64,000 bases of DNA from Gorsachius magnificus (Eukaryota > Chordata > Aves > Pelecaniformes > Ardeidae). The position numbers and the translations under genes were made by a program. The stretch is from positions 9,609,821-9,673,820 of the forward strand of contig CM067081.1 in assembly GCA_034008185.1 (NCBI GenBank), given 5' to 3'. Below the pieces are notes generated by a model. It was not told the origin of the DNA. It worked only from the letters and a program-made list of their open reading frames with translations, and did no database searches. Below, piece after piece: positions 1 to 12,100 of the stretch; the first letter of the stretch is position 1, and every line of letters begins with the position of its first letter.

Positions 1-1314
1 CTGGCCATTTCTGTACCAATTCAAAGTCACTGAAAGAGAAGCATTAGTAATAATATGACAGAAACAAATAGTCACTTTGGCACAATCTGTCCTGTAGGTA
101 TTACTAATGGAATCCTCCCTCAAGTCTAAATTGTGGTCCACACAAAAAAAAAGGAAGTATATGTCCTCGTTCCATGCCAACTCCAGTTGTGAGCAATGGC
201 ATATCTGGAAATACACATATTTGCAATCCTACAATCCATGTGTGTTTCAGTGAGGAGGAAAATCTAGCTACTTGTCACTTTGAGGCTAGACATATATAGC
301 AGAGGAATGATAAAACTCTTTCTCTGCACTTTCATACGGGCAGAATCCTTTGTTTATGCCAGCAATTAAATAACCCAAATCACCCCCATAGCACCCCTAT
401 CAAAAGTGAAAAGGATCAAAAGACGAACATGAACCACTGGGCCAGGTGCACTTCTACATGCCCTATCTATACAGCAGGACAGTATTTCCATTCCAGAGCT
501 CTCCTTTCTCGTCAGTGGTTACTTTAATTTTCATACACTGAACATACAAGTTGTCTTCATGATCACTGAATTATAATTCCTTCAGAAGAAACAAAGAAAT
601 ATCTTGCAAGGGAGTATCTTTTCAAAGGCAGGAAGGGTAGCAAGAGGGGGGCCTGTGAGCACCTGAATTTGGTGGAGTTAGGAGAATGAATAGAGAAAAA
701 GGTATCAAGAAAGGTATAAAGAAGAGAAGACAGGTGAGGACAAAAAGAAAGAAAGCAGGAAGAGATAATACAAGAAAGGAAAATCAAGGGAATAGGAGAG
801 AAAATTATAACAGAAGAGTTATATGAAACAAATCCTCAGATGCCTGAGAGTGGCTGCTCACGATGCCATTTGTATTTATTACTCCACTTTGATTATGTAG
901 CACTAGCAGCAACCCTGTTGCCTTACTGCTGTGACTAGAGGCAAAATACAGACACTATGCAATTCATTCAAGGGAAAGAGATCGTACATGGGTTCTTTCA
1001 GGACAAGGCAATGAGTTCTGTTCTCGTTCTGTTGTTTTTCTCTCCTAAGATCTTGTTTCCCTCCCTACTTTAAGTGTTCAGTTGACACAGCCAGTACTTC
1101 CAGCCTTGTAATTGTTTTCCCACTGTTATGCCCCCTGTTTTTGTGCAGCATTTTGAATAAATCAAACCCAAAACTGCTATAGATGTGGGAGAGAGGACTC
1201 CACTCCCAGTGCAGAGGCAAAGGCAATTAATATATTTCCCTTTGTCCTTCCACTATGAGTAACTCTCAGAAGATCGTAATTGCTTCCCCACGCTCCCACA
1301 TTAGCAAACTTTAC
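1..1314 (-). other. GRM5: Intron downstream of the 7TM exon (partial)
   Basis: This intron starts with the donor GTAAAG (read on the minus strand from 1314) and continues past the left edge of the window. I see no further exon. In GRM5 the next exons would be the optional mGluR5b insert and the large C-terminal tail exon. The only notable feature is a purine-rich tract on the plus strand at about 640-815. The open frames here show no recognisable domain, and the 1255-1479 frame is mostly the antisense of the 7TM exon. Confidence 0.8.
640..815. repeat. Purine-rich low-complexity tract
   Basis: The plus strand is strongly biased to A and G, with runs of the gaaag, aaagg and gagaa type. On the transcribed (minus) strand it is therefore pyrimidine-rich. 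The short open frame antisense to it is a by-product of this bias: it reads as a Ser/Phe/Leu-rich peptide with no domain. Confidence 0.55.
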
Positions 1315-2254
1315 CTCAGGGTTTCACCAGATGATCCCCTTCTTTTCCACAGGTTCACCAGGCTGCTTGAGCGGCTTGCAGCTGAAGATGACTTTCCATC
1401 CCCTACGTGCATGCGGACCACGGTTGATGTGGTGAATGCGCTGCGTACATTCCTTTCGGGCTTAGCAAGGATGATATAGACCTTGGGCACAAACATACAG
1501 CCAAGGGCTACCGTGGCACTCAAACTCACTGAGAAACACATGGTGATTATCTTGTAGTTGCTTCCAAAATATATCGGCACAAAAGCCAGCCAAATGATGC
1601 AGGTGGTATACATTGTAAAGGCAATATATTTTGCTTCATTGAAATTAGCTGGGACGTTTCTTGTCTTAAATGCATAAAAGGTGCAACTCAAAATTAATAA
1701 TCCATTATATCCAAGGGGAGTTACAACACCCAAGTTGGTGGTGTTACAAATCAGGTAGACCTCTCGGATGCTTGGGTAATCATGCATTATATCTGGTGGC
1801 TCCATTATAAAGAGGGCAACAATAATGCCTAATTGTATACATATCAAGATAAATGCAATAACCAGTTGGGCGCAGGCACTCATGAACCTAGGTTTCTTTG
1901 TACAAATTTTCTTCTTGCTGCCAGCCAGGATTCTTGCAATGCGGTTGGTTTTAGTCACTAGAGCAGAATAACTCATAGCTGGGGAGAGGCCAATGCCAAT
2001 TCGTTGAAGATAACAGTAAATCTGTTGAGGTTTTGCGATGAGACAGAAAGTGCACAAGTAACCCAAGCAGATGCCAGCTAGAATGATGTAGCAAAGTTCT
2101 CGGCTGGATGATTTGACCACTGGAGTATCACGGTACATTATAAATATAGCCGTAACAAACAAGGTGGCCAGCAGACCCAGACATGCAAAAACAACAGCTG
2201 CAATTGGTTCAGGATCACCCCATCTGAGATACTGGACTGGGATGAGGTCACAAC
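1315..2254 (-). CDS. GRM5: GRM5 exon: complete seven-transmembrane domain and proximal tail
   Basis: This 940-bp exon completes G564 and encodes residues 565-876 plus two bases of R877. It begins CDLIPVQYLRWG after a long pyrimidine tract ending in TGTAG, and ends GSSGETLR at the donor GAG|GTAAAG. All seven helices are here. The ECL2 disulfide pair falls at C644 and C733, with a glycosylation sequon NTT at 734. The allosteric (MPEP-type) pocket residues P655, Y659, W785, F788, Y792, S809 and A810 are all in place, as is the conserved intracellular loop 3 stretch NVPANFNEAKY. The motif TTSTVV after helix 7 has Ser/Thr where mGluR1 has Asp. In mammals this is the protein kinase C site behind mGluR5 calcium oscillations. 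Differences from the human protein as I remember it are conservative, for example AIFIM for VVFII in helix 1 and Q640 for K. There is no frameshift or premature stop. Confidence 0.97.
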
Positions 2255-2442
2255 CTACAGGAAAAAAAAAAAAAGAAGATAAACTGAAGTAAGTAGGACT
2301 TTAATGATATAGTTACAGATTTTACTGATATTTCTCTTCTTTTCTTCCTCAGGAAGGTGCTGTTACAATGAGTATAGGCTAAGATTATGTTAATATAATG
2401 GCATAATAAATACTTTTCAGTGATAGCTTATTTCAGTAATAC

Positions 2443-2447
2443 AGTTT
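2443..2447. repeat. Target-site duplication AGTTT (copy 1; copy 2 at 3032-3036)
   Basis: The bases just before TGTC at 2448 are AGTTT. The bases just after GGACA at 3031 are also AGTTT. This is the expected signature of integrase-mediated insertion. An intact duplication means that no deletion has affected the LTR ends. Confidence 0.85.
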
Positions 2448-2575
2448 TGTCATGATTTAACCAGGCTGGCAACCCAACACCACCCAGCCGCTCGTTCACC
2501 TTCCCCTTCACAGTGGATGGGGAAGAGAATCAGAAGAGCGAAAGTAAGAAAACTCATGGGTTGAGATAAGAACAG

Positions 2576-2581
2576 TTTAAT
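2576..2581 (-). terminator. Polyadenylation signal ATTAAA of the solo LTR
   Basis: ATTAAA on the minus strand is followed by a T-rich stretch (ACTGTTCTTATCTC), as in retroviral R/U5 regions. It lies in the GRM5 sense direction, so it could in principle act on GRM5 pre-mRNA. Confidence 0.5.
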
Positions 2582-2598
2582 AATTCAAATAAAATACA

Positions 2599-2616
2599 AT
2601 AATAATAATAATAATA
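2599..2616. repeat. (AAT)n microsatellite inside the solo LTR
   Basis: About six AAT units on the plus strand, within the A/T-rich part of the LTR near its polyadenylation region. This is a replication-slippage expansion. Confidence 0.8.
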
Positions 2617-2769
2617 TGATAATTAAAAAAATGTAGTGAAAAGGAAAACAACAATAAAAAAGAGAAACAAACCCATGAAAAACAAGTGATGCAACCTCTC
2701 ACCACCCACTGGCCAGTGATCCACCAGTCCCTGAGCAGTGATTGCTCTCCCCCAGTCAAATCCCCTCAG

Positions 2770-2775
2770 TTTATA
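2770..2775 (-). promoter_or_regulatory. TATA box of the solo LTR
   Basis: TATAAA on the minus strand, in the context TGTATAAACTG, sits where a U3 promoter would lie. It precedes the polyadenylation signal in the same direction. Whether it is active is unknown. Confidence 0.55.
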
Positions 2776-4519
2776 CACTGAGCGTGACACCATATGGTCT
2801 GGAATAGCCCTTGGGCCAGTTGGGGTCAGCTGTCCTGGCTGTGCCCCCTCCCAGCTTCTTGTGCCCCCTGGCAGAGCAGGGGAAGCTGAAAAAGTCCTTG
2901 ACTGGTGTAAGCACTGCTCAGCAACAACTGAACCATCAGGGTGTTATCAACATTCTTCTCGTACTGAATACAGCAGCACTGTGCCAGCTACTAGGAAGAA
3001 AATGAACTCTATCCCAGCTGAAACCAGGACAAGTTTATCTGGAGTGTAACATGATGACTGAAAAAATGGCCAAGCTAATTAAGTCTTCCCTCTCTTCACA
3101 GTGGAATTTTCCTTTTACATTTTTTTAAAGATAGTAATTTATGAACAAATTTCAGAATCAAGCTGCATTACCTCAATGTGAATTTCTTCAGAGTTGTCTG
3201 CATAAAGGGCCAGGTGTTAATCCTACTAATTATATTGTACACTATGAAAGATATTGGTACTTGTTTAATGATTATGAAGAGGTATCTTACAGATTCTAGC
3301 TGTCAAGAAAAAGAGAATGCTTCTTTCTCAGATATGTTACCTTTTTTCCTAACAAAAATTTTCTAGGGTAAGAGTTGCAGATAATAGGTAATTTGGGATG
3401 GCATACCCTGCTCACTTCTTTCTGTCATTCATCTTTTTGAGACTTATAAGGAATTGAAACCTCACCTAACCCGTGAAATCAAACTGAATTCAATAAATTA
3501 GTGTCAAAGCTGAACTAGCAATGCAACCCATCTAAGGACATTTGATTTTCAGTCTACATATAGGTTTTAATAAGTCATTCTATGTATGAATGTAATGGGA
3601 AGTCAAAGAAGCTTTTCATTCCACAGGATGCAGATCAATGGACAGGAGTAAAAGCTGGCAGAAAACTTGTTGCTGGCATCCCTCCTCCATCCCTCCTTTC
3701 TTTTTGCACTATAAAGCCTGGATAGGGATAAGGGGGGAGGACCTCGATGCTCTGGAGTGCAACTTGCTGACAATAGTAGAGACACTGGCACTGCCAGCCA
3801 GGGGAGGACTGCTGGAAGGAGATGATAGGAGTGGAGGAAATGCAACTAAACCCTTTTATTTCTCCTGTACTTGCATTAAGCTTGACTAACCATGAATGCA
3901 ATATCTAAATAACCTCAGAATTTGGAATTGTAATCAGTTTGCTGTCTTCTAGTTCGGTCAGGCAGAAGGGTGTCAGCCTGACTTGGGGTGGGCGGTGGCA
4001 AGGCACTTCACCCTGTGGGGATGGAGCGCCTGGTGCTCACATCTGTATTTTCAGCAGTGAGGGTAATTAGCACTGTCTGATGGGCATCTGGATGCCAAGA
4101 AATCCCAATTAATTAGGGAAAATGGGACCTCAATGACTTGATGAACAGGAGTATATGTAGATATCAGGACTATAATTTGGGAATTTCTACATGCAAGATC
4201 TACTCTTTGCCTTTTCCTTTATTTTAATTGGAGCTTAAAGTTTTTCCAAATCTACCACTGACATTCTTAGCAGTAAAAACCATTTCATGAAATGGCATGG
4301 GTACATATTACACTTAACTCCTCTCTTCTCCAGGTATTTCTGTGTTCTATATTTCTACACAGTATTAACAAAAATGTAATACCTACAATAAGGTGGTATA
4401 CTCGATAGATTGTGTGGCAAAAGTACAAGGTAAATAGTTCTGTATTCTTGTAGAAAAGTCAGAAGGATTAGGGTCAGCAAGTCTTTGATATTAATGCGGT
4501 TAAAGGATACAAATTTGCG

Positions 4520-4867
4520 ATCACTCCAGTGTATGAATACATACAAATATCTTAAGGATGGAAGTCAAGAGGATGGAGCCAGACTCTTTGCAGTGGTGTC
4601 CAGAGACAGGACAAGGGGCAATGGGTACAAACTGAGACATAAGAGGTTTCAGTTGAATATGAGGAAAAACTTCTTTACTCTGAGGGTGACGGAGCACTGG
4701 AACAGGCTGCCCAGGGTGGTTGTGGAGTCTCCTTCTCTGGAGATATTCAAAGCCTGCTTGGATGAAGTCCTGTGTAACCTGCTCTAGGAGAACCTGCTTT
4801 AGCAGGAGGGTTGGACTGGATGATCTCCCAAGGTCCCTTCCAACCCTTGCGATTCTGTGATTCTGTG
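4520..4867 (+). mobile_element. CR1 LINE 3' fragment (5'-truncated)
   Basis: The plus strand encodes the C-terminal end of CR1 ORF2 ([18 protein letters not shown], then [20 protein letters not shown]). It is followed by the typical 3' UTR with GGTTGGACTGGATGATCTCC and the terminal repeat GATTCTGTGATTCTGTG. The fragment is about 350 bp, cut at the 5' end as most CR1 copies are. It differs clearly from the large CR1 at 48641-50112 (different terminal octamer and protein sequence), so it belongs to another subfamily. The 5' boundary is approximate. Confidence 0.9.
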
Positions 4868-7800
4868 TAACAGAATTGTGCTCTTGGTTACTAAATGCAG
4901 ATTATTTTGCCATCCATATTTTAATTCCTTTGGTGTGCAAAGATTTGTGTTACAATAATAAAATTCTTACCATGTCTCAGTCTAACAAAGACATTCAGAT
5001 TTTTATGGAACACCTTCATAGCATTAGTTGACATACCTATTTGATCTTGTTGGTTTTAAAGGGTTTACTTAGTCGTTGTAAGGGAGACACTGTATTTCAT
5101 GCTGACTTCATCAAGATTAATGTAGCACAGGAATCACATCATTAAAATCAACATTTTATACCAGTGAGAGTGGTAGAAGAAGGGTGAAAACCAGAAAGCA
5201 TACTTTAGTGTGTGCAGATAACCCCATGTGGGTTCTTCTCCAAGAAGTTTTATAAGTGACCTCTAAATCTATTTCTGATTTTACCAAAATTTAATTAATG
5301 TTTTGGGGAAGCAAATTGGTTACCAGCTTCTACTACTATATATTCTTGGACAGAAAATTTGAAGAGAAAAGGTCTTTATCCGACAGGTGGCCTTTACAGG
5401 CAGACAATGATATAGGGGCTAAATTTTGCTCAGTTTTTAATGTTGCAACAGAGGTGAATCATAACCAAGAATTTCTCATTATTTTCAGACTATTTCATGC
5501 CTTCCTTGCTTTATTACTCTTTTTACATTCTCTTAATAAAATACCTGAGAAAAGAGTTGAAAACTTGTCCCATTTTTTCCCTTATAACTGGGTATGCTTT
5601 ACAAGGAGAATGCTAAACTGTGCAATGATTTATTCCTCAATTAAGATTTAAGGACTGGATAGTCTTCATAAAGCAATGATTGGTGAGGTTTTCGTATAAT
5701 AGCTTTGCAGCTAATGGTTTCTGACAACGGCACTTTGCAGAAAGGGACAACAAGATCAAGTAAAAGAAATAGGAGGAAACAGCACTGTGAGTGTTCAGGT
5801 TAGGTTGATGGCCAGCATTATACCAAGGCAAAAGCTGAAAAATGGTAACACAAGAAGTCACTCCTATACCCTGAATAGGTGCATGCTTAATGGTCATTTG
5901 GACAAGATCCTGCCCCACAGACCATCTCTTACACTTCATCATCATCTCCAAGCACCTGGAAAGTCTTCTATCCTAGCTGGCTCAGAAACTCCAGATGGAA
6001 CAGAGCCAGCAGCCCTGTCTTGTGGTCCCTGCTGTGTACTGAGGCAATCTTTGGCTTGCAGAAAGGCTGTTAGGAGCTAGTCCAATTTGGAGCAGGTGTA
6101 GAGTTGTTCTACTCTGTGCTCAAAAGTGCACTGCTTCTGGGACTGGAGCCCCAGTAAAATTGACATAAAACTGCCTCTATGTTCTTCTGGCCAGAAATGT
6201 AGCCAGTGGGAGCAAGGTACTAGATATGCATGTGAAGAGCAAGGTGAGCAGATTGAAAAAATCAGTGTCCCATTTGACATGCTAGGGAAAGATTTTCTGA
6301 AAGGAGCATCAAAAATCACTAACAAATTACAGATAAGCATGTATAAGGATCTTCTGGGGAAAAAACAGTTCTGATATTTTGGAATAACATCTGGCTACTT
6401 CAGGGATGGGCTAAATTGAGCTGTAAACAAGGAGAGGAGAAGCTCTTGAAGGCCTGACCACTGCCATAGGTCTATTAGTACTCTGTGCTCTCTCTGTAGA
6501 AGTAAACTTATCACTTATTTCTGCTGTTTCATATTGCCTTAATATTAGTTCATCTGGGAGAAGAGTTCACAGATATGAAACACTGTATTATAGTCCGTAT
6601 TTTCTGGGGATTTGATCTTGACACTGTTTTAATTTGTTATTATAGCCTTGACACCTAAGAGACCTTACCATGCCTTCAGCATCCATAAAACTATATTACC
6701 TTAGCACTGAAAATCCCTTTCATGGTAGGCAATATAAAATATATAATTAAACGAGTTCCAAAGGTAAACATGACAGACTAAGGCTTGTGAATAGGATACG
6801 CTCTGGAAAGTGAAGGGAATTCAGTGAAGTCTCTTAAGTCAACATCATGAGCTCACCAAATCTGCACATGGAGACTAAAACTGGCAGAAAATTATTGCTG
6901 GTTTAGTAAGTCTTAAATATTTTTCAGTGGGGTTTGGCATCCTGGGCAGTGAGTTCAACCCATAGACAAAAGACTTGGTATTCTTGGCAAATTTTCACAG
7001 ACCCTTCCAAGGATAGCAGAAGTCCAAACACCAAGGCTGAAACAACAGCCTAGCCACATCTTAGCTTTGAATGAGTCTCCACACAGAATTTGGTACACAT
7101 TATACAGCATGTATTGATGTTATGCTGCTAGATATTTTATATTAATGGTTTTAAATGGTTCCCTATTTATAATCCCAAAAGATGGGAGAAGGGATATCTT
7201 GATTAACTATTTGGGTTTTCACATATGGAGAGCTGAGATGCAAAAATGTAGGAATAAAAATCTAGATGAAGCTGGCAGGGTAGCCTTTATTTATTTTTAA
7301 ATAAAACATCATCTTATTATTCGAACTGACAAGGCAAAAGTGAGTATTACACTCTCCGAAGTCCTGGGTGAGAAATCAGCCCACTGACCTCCATATGGCA
7401 TGTGGACCAGCTGAAGTGAGGGAGGACATCTTTAACATTTAGGTACTAGATTCTGGTGCTATGGTAAATTATTATGGTCACCAGTACTTTGCCCTGTTCT
7501 GGTGTAGTTTTGTAGTTGCTACAACAGCAAGGCATTGCTTGGTGACCATGTGCTGGCTTCTTAGTGCTGGCATCTTAGCTGCTGCAGTTCCCACATTTAC
7601 TGAAACCATCAGCAAAGGCAGGTTTGCACAGACAATGGATGCAGCTGAGGACTGTGCATGGATTTATCCTGCTGCCTCTGCATGGCAGGAATTGGGATCA
7701 GTCACATCTTAAACCATGAAAGCTGGGACATCTGTAGCTCGGAAGCCTAAGTCCTTAGTAACTCAAATATACTGATTTAGCTATGCATTGCAGTAAAAGG

Positions 7801-8689
7801 CAAGGCCATGAATCTTAGAATAATACATTAAAGTTACTCTGTGGCCACATGGGGAATGATTCCTTAATTACACAAATGTGCAGAATGACTGGTACAACTG
7901 ATGAATTGCAGCAATCAGGTCCATCCTTATGTTAGCTCTAATGTTTTGATTTAAGTTTCACTAAAAAATGCTGGCTCTGTGTATTGTAAATGTTTTGTTC
8001 AGAATATGTCATGTTCAGTACACTTTCCATAATGTAAGGCACAATTACAAGTGAATCCTTCTGGGTTTGTTGGCAAGTCCCTCTTCATCCAGCCCAGGAG
8101 CCTCCAACAAGGAGAAGGGAGGGGAGCAAATGACAGCAACAAGGGAGGGGAGAAAATGGCAGCAGGAATTCCCGGCTATTGCCAAATCCTAGATATTGCC
8201 ACCTGAACCCTGAACTCATCCTCATATGCTTTCTCCAAGAGGCTGGTGTGAGAGTGACTTATGGAAATGGTTACATTTCATTTGGAATAAGAAATAAAAA
8301 GGAAATATAGGGCACAGAAAATTAGGGTAAAAATTGGACATTATCTCTGCTGATGTGCATTTATAACACTAAAAACAACCAGATAAAAATTGTGTCTTTC
8401 TACCCTTGGTCTGAATTACAGCCTTACCAATTATGGTCAAAAGCAAGATCCTCGGAATGTTTCAGCAGCAAAATCAATGTCAGCACAGGCTATATTTTGT
8501 TCTGCCTCTTGCACACAACTGTCAGACAATTGCTGAAATTATCAGTGACTCTAACTTTATTGCAAGCAAGAATAAAAGAATGCATTTTGATGGCAACAAG
8601 CTGTTACCATCTGAAAATATTTTGGGCAAGAGATGAATGATTTTTTTGCTTGGGGCAGAGGGGCAGGATTCAGTCTTATGAGACACCCA

Positions 8690-9100
8690 GGCCTCAGACC
8701 CCCGTCCCTTCTGCCACAGCCCAAATTAGCACGCTTGCAGGAGGAGCCAGCCAAGCCCTTGTAGGGATCCGCTGAGATCTGATGTGAGCATTTCCCCTGC
8801 CCTTGGCCCCTGGGTGGTTTGCACGAGCTGTGGCAATGGGCTGTCCCAGACGGTGCCCGGAGCCAAGGCAGCAGCAGCTCCCAGCACTGTCTGTTCTCTG
8901 CGGCTCTGGCCGACAGTACGAGCAATGCCCTCAGGATGAGGGAAGCAGTCGTCCTCGCTTCTCAGTGAGGAATCCAGATTGGTACAAGCCAAAAGGGATA
9001 CAGTGTCAGTGTTGTCAGAGCTCTTTGAAATGGCTGTTGTGTCCCTTAGAGGTGGGGTGCCCTTTTCCCCGTCCTTTCCGTTCAAGGTTGTTTGGATAAT
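8690..9100. other. GC-rich intronic segment of unknown nature
   Basis: This stretch is visibly richer in G and C than its surroundings and contains scattered CpG. It is open on both strands (8557-8925 minus, 8726-9142 minus, 8803-9099 plus). None of the frames shows a recognised domain. It could be an unrecognised repeat, a regulatory element or a non-coding exon. Confidence 0.35.
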
Positions 9101-12100
9101 CCAGTTCTTATCTGGTGCTTTCAGAGGGGCAGACAAGATCATGATGCTGGTATCCTGCGTTTACAGTACCTAATTTGGTGAAAGCATTTTTGTAACTATA
9201 GTAAAAATATATATTTCTGATATTTAGCCTTATCCTTGAATGTCAAGAAAACATTTCAAGAACTGTAAAATATTTCAGCTCCTATTTTCATGGGAATCCA
9301 ATTAAGAAAAATCAAATAGCCAGTGTATTTGGAGTACACAGAGAATGAGAAAAATGTCAATACTGCCTGAAGATAAACCAGATGTCACTGAAATTAATAT
9401 CATCTACTTTCCTTGCAGTCCCTGAGGTCACTAGACAAAACCTTGTTTCTGTTATTGTTGTATGCTGTCCCTGAATCACAGAAAGAGAGAATAATTGCCT
9501 CTTTCCCACCTCAAAAATGTCCTTAAACTAACACTGGTGGTAACTGGACCAAGATGTTCCTACATCCACTGAAAAAGCTCTGAGATGCTGAACAAAACTT
9601 ACCTGGTCTTTCCAAGGCACTCTTTTTGAATGCAAAAGGCCATGTCCTCAACGAAAAAGCTGTTTCATCAAGCTACTGAAAAATTCATTTAATTTAGGTT
9701 TGGTCCTCAGTGTTAAGAAAATCCCTTCATTTATACCTAAACACTCCTGGCATCTATTTCTCTTCCCTCCACTGTGAATACAATGCAAAGAAGGGCTTTC
9801 AGGAATGGGGGGGTGGGGGTTTGGCATATACTTCTGGACTTGAACCCATGAATTACTCCTGCTCCAACTGCGCATGTGGCTCAGCCACACTGGCCAAACA
9901 AATGTGCGAAGTGGTGCTGTAATTTATGGAAGTTGGTAACACAATGCATGGGGAAGAAGGGGAGCTACAGTAGATTGGAAAGCACGTCTTGATACTAAAC
10001 CAGGAGGAAGAAAATGACTTGGGGGGCATGTTGGAATGGTACAGGTGCATTTGGAGAAAAGGAAGAGAATGGCTAGGTTTTTGTCCAAGGAGGAGGCTGG
10101 TCCCTGGGGAGTGTTGTATGCATAAGCAATGAAACTGAAATTGTTCAGGAAATAAAATGTGGTCAGTTAACAGTCCTTTTCTCGCCTCATCTTCACTTCT
10201 AGATGGAGATATTTTCCAATAACTGATTTAATCAGGAGAAACTCTTCCTCCCAGTTGTCTTTACCACTACCTTTGGACTTCCCATACCTTTCTTCTGTAC
10301 TTCAGGACCCCAATGTCTTTTTCTGTTCTGAGAATAACTTTGTTTTCCTACCCATATTGCATCCCTTCTGTCTTCTCCCCTTCTGCACCTGAATTCTGAT
10401 ATTCCACAGGTCACTGAAAAAGCATTAATCTCTCTTCCTTTCTGTGAGCAACATCTCTGCCATTACACGTTTTCTATAGTGAAGTTTGTGGCACAAAACT
10501 GATGCTGATCATTGAGCATAAGAAAGATGGAGCAACGTTTTGTTGTGTGAGCCAAGAGAGGATTCCAAAAATGTTTTTATCAAAGTTAAAATCTCTGGCA
10601 AACAGTGAGGTGCAGCTCCACGTTGAAAGCCTTCTCAGGCATGTGGCTGATATATTTACAGGACTCTCATCTGAAGGTGATCATGCAAGGAAGACTTATT
10701 CCAATGAGCTTTTTATATGTGTAACCTTGTGGAGCTGATGTTACCTAGGACATGGCTTTATCAAGCAGCAAAGAGACACAGACTGCTGCAGTATCAGATG
10801 TAGGAACATTTCAAGGAGATTGGTATATGCTTTATAAAACTGTAGGGAAATTTCCTTGCCAGAATACAAAATACATATCTCTCTCCTTACTCTTAACTCA
10901 CTTTTTTTACTAAATCTTATGTTGTAAACAAGACTGAGAAGCAGTTTGTTACAAATTGCAAAAGTTGGGACTATAAATATGATCTTTAAAAATACAGCTC
11001 AATATATTGTATGGATAAGCTGGGAATAGGCTTTTTGAAAAATCTGGTTTTGATAAAAAGCTCAAAGCTAAATAAGACAAGAACCAGCCATCATATGAAT
11101 AGTAAGTTAGGTGAGGACTACATAGCTGTGAAACTATGGTGATGAGTGTCCTGTTACCAGGAGTGCATATTGTACCAGCTGTGCTCCTGGAGGCCAAGGG
11201 GGGATCAGTTTCCAAATAGTGCCTGCTGAATTTGTGCCTGGCTGAGGAACAAGGGTTAGATCTCCTGAGGAGCATTGCTTGTCACTGATGTCAAGGGGTT
11301 TTTTTTGTGTGCATATTGACTTTGGTCCCTATAAAGGTATAAAATGCATGTCTAAATCCAGGTGAATAGTTTGCAGAATGTAGCAGCTCATGTAACACAC
11401 AAAGCAGTTGTCTTGGCTAAAAAGACAAGTACTTTCATCTAAAACAATCAGAGCTGGGCAGAAAATCATTGACTCATCATACAAGAGCTTTCAAGGTGCC
11501 ACCCCATCCTGCTTTTGCATCCTGAGGGCAAAGTAAGACCTTCAGAGGGTAAATCCTCCCATAAGCTCAGACTGATACCTTGCTCAGGGCATGGAGATCT
11601 GCATGCCCTGGGGAGCCAGCTCAAAGCACAAAGTGCAAAGGCCAACCTGATCGCTCCACTTTGCCTTATATATGATGCCTACATGCTAATTACCCAAATT
11701 TCACTAGGTCAATGGGAAGTTCCCATCACTGGTGTTTCAGAAGTAGGTCCTCTGTTGGCCTGATGAGGCACTTGGAGTAAGTTCCCTCCCAACTGTCTTG
11801 TAGCAGCTCCTTTTCCAGCTATTCTATGTTGGGTAAAACCTCAGGTGCTCACTGAAACAGAGACATGAGCTGGGATCTGCCACATATCAGACAAGACCTC
11901 TGGTAGTTGAAGAGTTGATAATTTGAACTAGTTGACCTTCATAACCTGACCAGCCTGGTAATGGTGGCCTGGTCCCTGCAATGCGAGCTTTGGAGGCTTC
12001 TGCATAGCCCAGCTGGGACGTGAACCTGAGCTTATACCATACTCTGCTCCGGGAGACACGTGGGGCTGGCTGTCTATTTCTCCCTTTCTCTATTCTCCTG

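Larger units (their letters stand above)
2448..3031 (-). mobile_element. Solo LTR of an avian endogenous retrovirus (ERVL-like), complete
   Basis: This 584-bp element runs from TGTCATGATTTAACC to ACCAGGACA on the plus strand, so it has TG...CA ends and TGTC/GACA terminal inverted repeats. It is flanked by the perfect 5-bp duplication AGTTT (2443-2447 and 3032-3036), which fixes both ends exactly. I read its sense strand as minus: there, a TATAAA box (2770-2775) precedes an ATTAAA polyadenylation signal (2576-2581) about 190 bp downstream. The terminal stretch around ctatcccagctgaaacc matches a repeat I recognise from many bird genomes. The family assignment is from memory; 5-bp duplications suit ERVL. 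No internal retroviral genes remain, consistent with LTR-LTR recombination. It lies 193 bp upstream of the 7TM exon, in the same orientation as GRM5. Confidence 0.88.

Noticed and set aside
1255..1479. Plus-strand 74-residue frame
   Set aside because: Mostly antisense of the GRM5 7TM exon, so a shadow.
1311..2162. GRM1 rather than GRM5 as the gene identity
   Set aside because: The helix 3 region, linker sequence KACQLGSWP and the TTSTVV site fit GRM5. The mGluR1 counterparts differ at each of these.
3957..3982. GTCAGGC ... GCCTGAC inverted repeat
   Set aside because: Arms of only 7 bp with a 12-base spacer, expected by chance in a window of this size.
7461..7712. An 83-residue frame that looks hydrophobic, like a small membrane protein
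   Set aside because: A single isolated frame in an intron with no recognised family, promoter or splice support; length is within chance for this window.
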